A stretch of 8,709 nucleotides of DNA from Methanosarcinales archaeon. Its GTDB lineage: Archaea; Halobacteriota; Methanosarcinia; Methanosarcinales; Methanocomedenaceae. Of the stretch, positions 6,064 to 8,709 are shown in pieces. Where the stretch lies: NCBI GenBank assembly GCA_013330355.1, contig DUIM01000070.1, positions 2,799 through 11,507 on the forward strand, in the 5' to 3' direction. A program made the position numbers and the translations under genes. Position 1 is the first letter of the stretch. The number at the start of each line of letters is the position of its first letter. The notes beneath the pieces are model-generated. The model was not told the DNA's origin, ran no database searches, and worked only from the letters and a program-made list of their open reading frames with translations.

Positions 6064-7964
6064 TATTGTTGGCAGCCATACCTGAGATCCTGTTTTCAAA
6101 TCCCCTGGCACTGCTGGCCCTGGCCAGTATCATTCCGCTAATAATCCTCTACCTGCTTCGCCCAAGGACCATTGATCTTGATATACCATCACTGCTGTTC
6201 TTCCTGAAACGTGAGCAGCAGCGTAATAAACTATCACTGCTGCTTAGAAAACTCATCCGTGACCCGTTATTCCTGATCCAGCTGCTTGTACTGGTACTGT
6301 TAAGCCTTGCCGCTGCCGCCCCCTATATCATGGAGGAGAAAGTATCTGGCCAGCATACGGTTATCGTGATAGACAACTCGGCCAGCATGCAGGCAGGCGG
6401 CAGGCTGGATGAGGCAAAAACCCTGGCAACAGAGAGGCTCTCGGCTGTGAACAGTGTGGTATGGGCGCAGAATGTTCCTGTACTTGCATTAAAAGAAGGT
6501 GGCACAATCCGGGCAAAGGAGGTCATCACCTTAACACCCCAGCGGGCGATACCGGCTGATATTGCCGCCGCCATAACCTATAGCCAGCGGCTGGCAGGAC
6601 CGGGCGGGACCGTTATTGTATTCTCTGACTTTGCCGCATGGAGCGGGGATGACCCGTTGGTGGCAAAGGGTTTGGCAGAATACAACGGGGTAAGGGTAGA
6701 GTTTGTACAGGTGGGAGGGAAGAGTAACAATATTGGCATTGTGAATGGCTGGCTTGAAGTGAAGGATGGGGCATACAACCTGAACCTGGCTGTTAAGAAC
6801 TTCAACGACCGTAAGGCTACGGTGTCACTGGATATCAGGACAGGGAATGAACAAAGAGACTCTCCCCTCAGCATCCCTGCCGGAAGTACCCGTGCATACA
6901 TTGTGCAAAACCTGAAAACCGGAATAACCGAAATCACCATCACAGGCGGCGGTGAGTTGAAGATCGATGATACTGCCTACGTGTATATCCCGGCGGCCTC
7001 AGGAGGGCGACTTTTACTGGTGGATACCAGGGAGCAGACTGCCACCGGGACTCGTACCAGGACTCCCACCAGAACTGCCCTGGAGTTGTTAATACCTGCA
7101 GGAGATGTTGAATACAGTTCATCCCTGCCGCCGGACCTGTCCGGTTACGGCATTGTTATCCTGGGAATGGTGGATAACAATTCCCTGGGTCCTGACCCGG
7201 GTGCAATCCTTGGAGGGTTCGTAGACGGTGGGGGTGTGGTGATAGCCACTGCATCACTTGGCCTGGCACGTATAGAAGGCGGCCTGCTGCCAATTAACAT
7301 TACAGGCATGTCAAATGAGACCGACCTGAAGCTGATCCGGGAGAACCCGATAACTGCCGGTATCCCGGTGACGGACCAGAAGGTTGACCTGGAGGTGGTA
7401 CGTCATATCAGGGGAAGTGCACCCGAAGATGCTACTGTATTGATGGAGGCTTCTGACGATTCGCCTATGCTCTCCTACCGCAGGCAGGGTGAGGGAACCG
7501 TTGTTTACCTGGGGCTAAACGATGTCACAGGAGATGATGCGTGGTCAGGGTTTGTAGCCATGCCGCAATTCCCGATCTTCTGGAAGCAGATGCTTAACTG
7601 GCTGGGGGGCACTGACATTAGCGAGCACAATGTCAGGACAGGCACCGTTATCAGGATGCCTTCCACGCAAATAATAACAAATCCCGATGGCACCACTCTT
7701 ACTTCATCCAATTTGTGGGTGGACCAGACCGGGTTATACCATGTCGGGCCGCAGGTGATAGCTGCAAACCTGTACGATGCTCATGAATCTGATGTGAACG
7801 AATTTTCCCTTGATGCAAGTACTGTTACCAGCAGGTACATTGAACGACCGGAAGTGATCCGTGAGGACGTGAAAAAAGATATTACTCCATATTTTATCTG
7901 GGTGGTACTGGGACTGATCATTCTTGAACTTATTATTATCAAGCGCAGGAGGGAGCTGTCATGA
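6060..7964 (+). CDS. BatA-like membrane protein with vWA and Rossmann-like domains
   Basis: The 634-residue protein starts like BatA (aerotolerance-type N-terminal domain): a first membrane segment (about 15-34), LLRPRTIDLDIPSLLFF (32-48), a basic loop, and a second segment (about 69-90). A vWA domain follows with MIDAS DNSAS (105-109) and SDF (189-191). A beta-sandwich-like stretch (about 225-310) leads to a Rossmann-like domain that resembles the class I amidotransferase fold (RLLLVDTREQ 317-326; YGIVILGMVDN 363-373; FVDGGGVVIATAS 387-399; EGTVVYLGLND 478-488). I found no cysteine in the whole protein, so amidotransferase chemistry is excluded. A final membrane segment (about 611-627) ends in the basic tail KRRRELS. 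The ATG at 6060 overlaps the previous stop. Most of the protein should be outside the membrane. A short Thr/Arg-rich insert lies at 331-339. Confidence 0.88.
   Translation: MILLAAIPEILFSNPLALLALASIIPLIILYLLRPRTIDLDIPSLLFFLKREQQRNKLSLLLRKLIRDPLFLIQLLVLVLLSLAAAAPYIMEEKVSGQHTVIVIDNSASMQAGGRLDEAKTLATERLSAVNSVVWAQNVPVLALKEGGTIRAKEVITLTPQRAIPADIAAAITYSQRLAGPGGTVIVFSDFAAWSGDDPLVAKGLAEYNGVRVEFVQVGGKSNNIGIVNGWLEVKDGAYNLNLAVKNFNDRKATVSLDIRTGNEQRDSPLSIPAGSTRAYIVQNLKTGITEITITGGGELKIDDTAYVYIPAASGGRLLLVDTREQTATGTRTRTPTRTALELLIPAGDVEYSSSLPPDLSGYGIVILGMVDNNSLGPDPGAILGGFVDGGGVVIATASLGLARIEGGLLPINITGMSNETDLKLIRENPITAGIPVTDQKVDLEVVRHIRGSAPEDATVLMEASDDSPMLSYRRQGEGTVVYLGLNDVTGDDAWSGFVAMPQFPIFWKQMLNWLGGTDISEHNVRTGTVIRMPSTQIITNPDGTTLTSSNLWVDQTGLYHVGPQVIAANLYDAHESDVNEFSLDASTVTSRYIERPEVIREDVKKDITPYFIWVVLGLIILELIIIKRRRELS
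7048..7071 (+). repeat. Imperfect 12-base tandem repeat inside the BatA-like gene
   Basis: GGACTCGTACCA (7048-7059) is followed directly by GGACTCCCACCA (7060-7071), identical at 10 of 12 positions, with a degenerate third unit after it. It is in frame and encodes the alternating TRTRTPTRT segment, probably a surface loop between a beta strand and the next helix. Confidence 0.7.
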
Positions 7965-8709
7965 CAGCTTCTGTCCCGATAGCATTTGAGAATCTTGAAT
8001 ATCTGTTGGGTGTGCTCCCTGTCATTCTCATTGGCTGGGTGCTGATACATTATGGGGCCAGGCGCAGCCTGATCCTGAGCCGGATTATCATTGTATCCCT
8101 GCTGGTAATTGCCCTGGCCGGGCCGTATAATCCGGTGATTGTAACCGAGATCGACGAAACACCTACCATTACTGTACTTTCTGATGAGACTGATAGTATG
8201 GATATTTTCGAGAGCGGTACGGCACAGGGGATATTCGATAAACTGCAGGATACCACTCCCGCCGGGATGGAGAAGATGCGGGGGTTGCGGTCTGATATCG
8301 GTGATGAAATACTGGCATCGTCCACTGGTGATGACCATATTGTTGTGGTTTCTGACGGGAACAACAACTTTGGCAGTGACCTGGTTGAGACTATTGATTT
8401 TGTTTCAGACACCGGTACTGTCGTATATGCCGTGACCCGGACACCAGAGAAGAACGACCTTAGCGTGGAGATAACGGGTGCCAGGACAGCGGTGCTTGGT
8501 AACGAGAACCTGGTGGGTGTGGAGATAAGGCAGGCTAAGAGCAATACTACTTACAAGCTGTCCATAGAGGTGGACGGTAATCCCAGGTTAAGCCGGACTG
8601 TGACCCAGACCAATTCTATAAAGATTGAGCCTTTCTCGTGTACTTTCAATTCCCTTGGACCGCATCTGATCACTGCCAGGATTTCCTCTGGTGATGATAT
8701 GCGCTCCGG
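7961..8709 (+). CDS. Membrane vWA-like protein with variant MIDAS, partial at window end
   Basis: The frame is open from ATG 7961 to the window end (249 complete codons), so the C-terminus is missing. GGAGG (7948-7952) lies 8 bases upstream, and the ATG overlaps the preceding stop as ATGA. The protein begins MTASVPIAFENLEYL, with two membrane segments (about 14-30 and 40-56) around a basic GARRS turn. A vWA-like domain follows: ITVLSDETDSM (70-80) has D-x-T-x-S where a standard MIDAS has D-x-S-x-S, and HIVVVSDGNNNFG (126-138) supplies the later Asp-Gly. Beyond residue 165 come beta strands of an Ig-like or sandwich type (VEITGARTAVLG; YKLSIEVDGN). The layout resembles membrane vWA proteins of bacterial MoxR clusters that end in an amidotransferase-like domain; whether this one does lies outside the window. 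Confidence 0.85.
   Translation, partial: MTASVPIAFENLEYLLGVLPVILIGWVLIHYGARRSLILSRIIIVSLLVIALAGPYNPVIVTEIDETPTITVLSDETDSMDIFESGTAQGIFDKLQDTTPAGMEKMRGLRSDIGDEILASSTGDDHIVVVSDGNNNFGSDLVETIDFVSDTGTVVYAVTRTPEKNDLSVEITGARTAVLGNENLVGVEIRQAKSNTTYKLSIEVDGNPRLSRTVTQTNSIKIEPFSCTFNSLGPHLITARISSGDDMRS

Noticed and set aside
8184..8435. 83-codon plus-strand open frame near the window end
   Set aside because: It is a different frame inside the partial vWA gene, with no ribosome binding site and no recognisable motif. The true gene is the frame from 7961 that runs off the end.
7781..8544. Two long minus-strand open frames (185 and 164 codons)
   Set aside because: Both lie opposite the end of the BatA-like gene and the partial membrane vWA gene. 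The plus-strand frame has a GGAGG site, membrane segments and vWA motifs, while the minus-strand translations look like shadow sequence.

Overview
The window looks like a chromosomal segment from a methanogenic or methane-oxidising euryarchaeon, most likely of the Methanosarcinales or ANME-2 type. The evidence is a stand-alone archaeal GMP synthase subunit B, an archaeosine-pathway radical SAM enzyme (archaea only), a DUF1699-like protein (a family I associate with Methanosarcinales and relatives), archaeal TATA-like elements in AT-rich intergenic DNA, and GGAGG or AGGTGA ribosome binding sites. The lineage is inferred from protein resemblance, not from a search. I see no tRNA, rRNA, CRISPR array, insertion sequence or phage gene.

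Layout. A small winged-helix regulator (33-323, minus) is divergent from a two-gene unit: guaAB (514-1428) and the RaSEA-like radical SAM gene (1471-2475). The divergent promoter region (324-513) holds three separate inverted repeats. The two-gene unit converges on a DUF1699-like gene (2541-2927, minus), and a hairpin flanked by T-rich tracts on both strands lies between them. A 334-base AT-rich divergent region (2928-3261) precedes a long rightward operon that runs off the window end.

The operon (3262 to the end) has five genes: a three-TM protein of unassigned family, a MoxR-type AAA+ ATPase, a soluble DUF58/vWA protein, a BatA-like membrane protein with a vWA domain and a cysteine-free Rossmann-like C-terminal half, and the start of a second membrane vWA protein with a variant MIDAS. 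The last three genes are tightly coupled: the final two junctions are 4-base ATGA overlaps. By analogy with bacterial MoxR/Bat and RavA-ViaA systems, the likely job is an ATP-driven chaperone or remodelling machine for metalloprotein or envelope assembly. The archaeal client is not known to me and cannot be read from the sequence. This operon is the best candidate here for an under-described system.

The two metabolic genes share a theme: GuaAB makes GMP, and archaeosine is a GTP-derived tRNA modification. Whether their adjacency is functional or incidental cannot be decided from this window.
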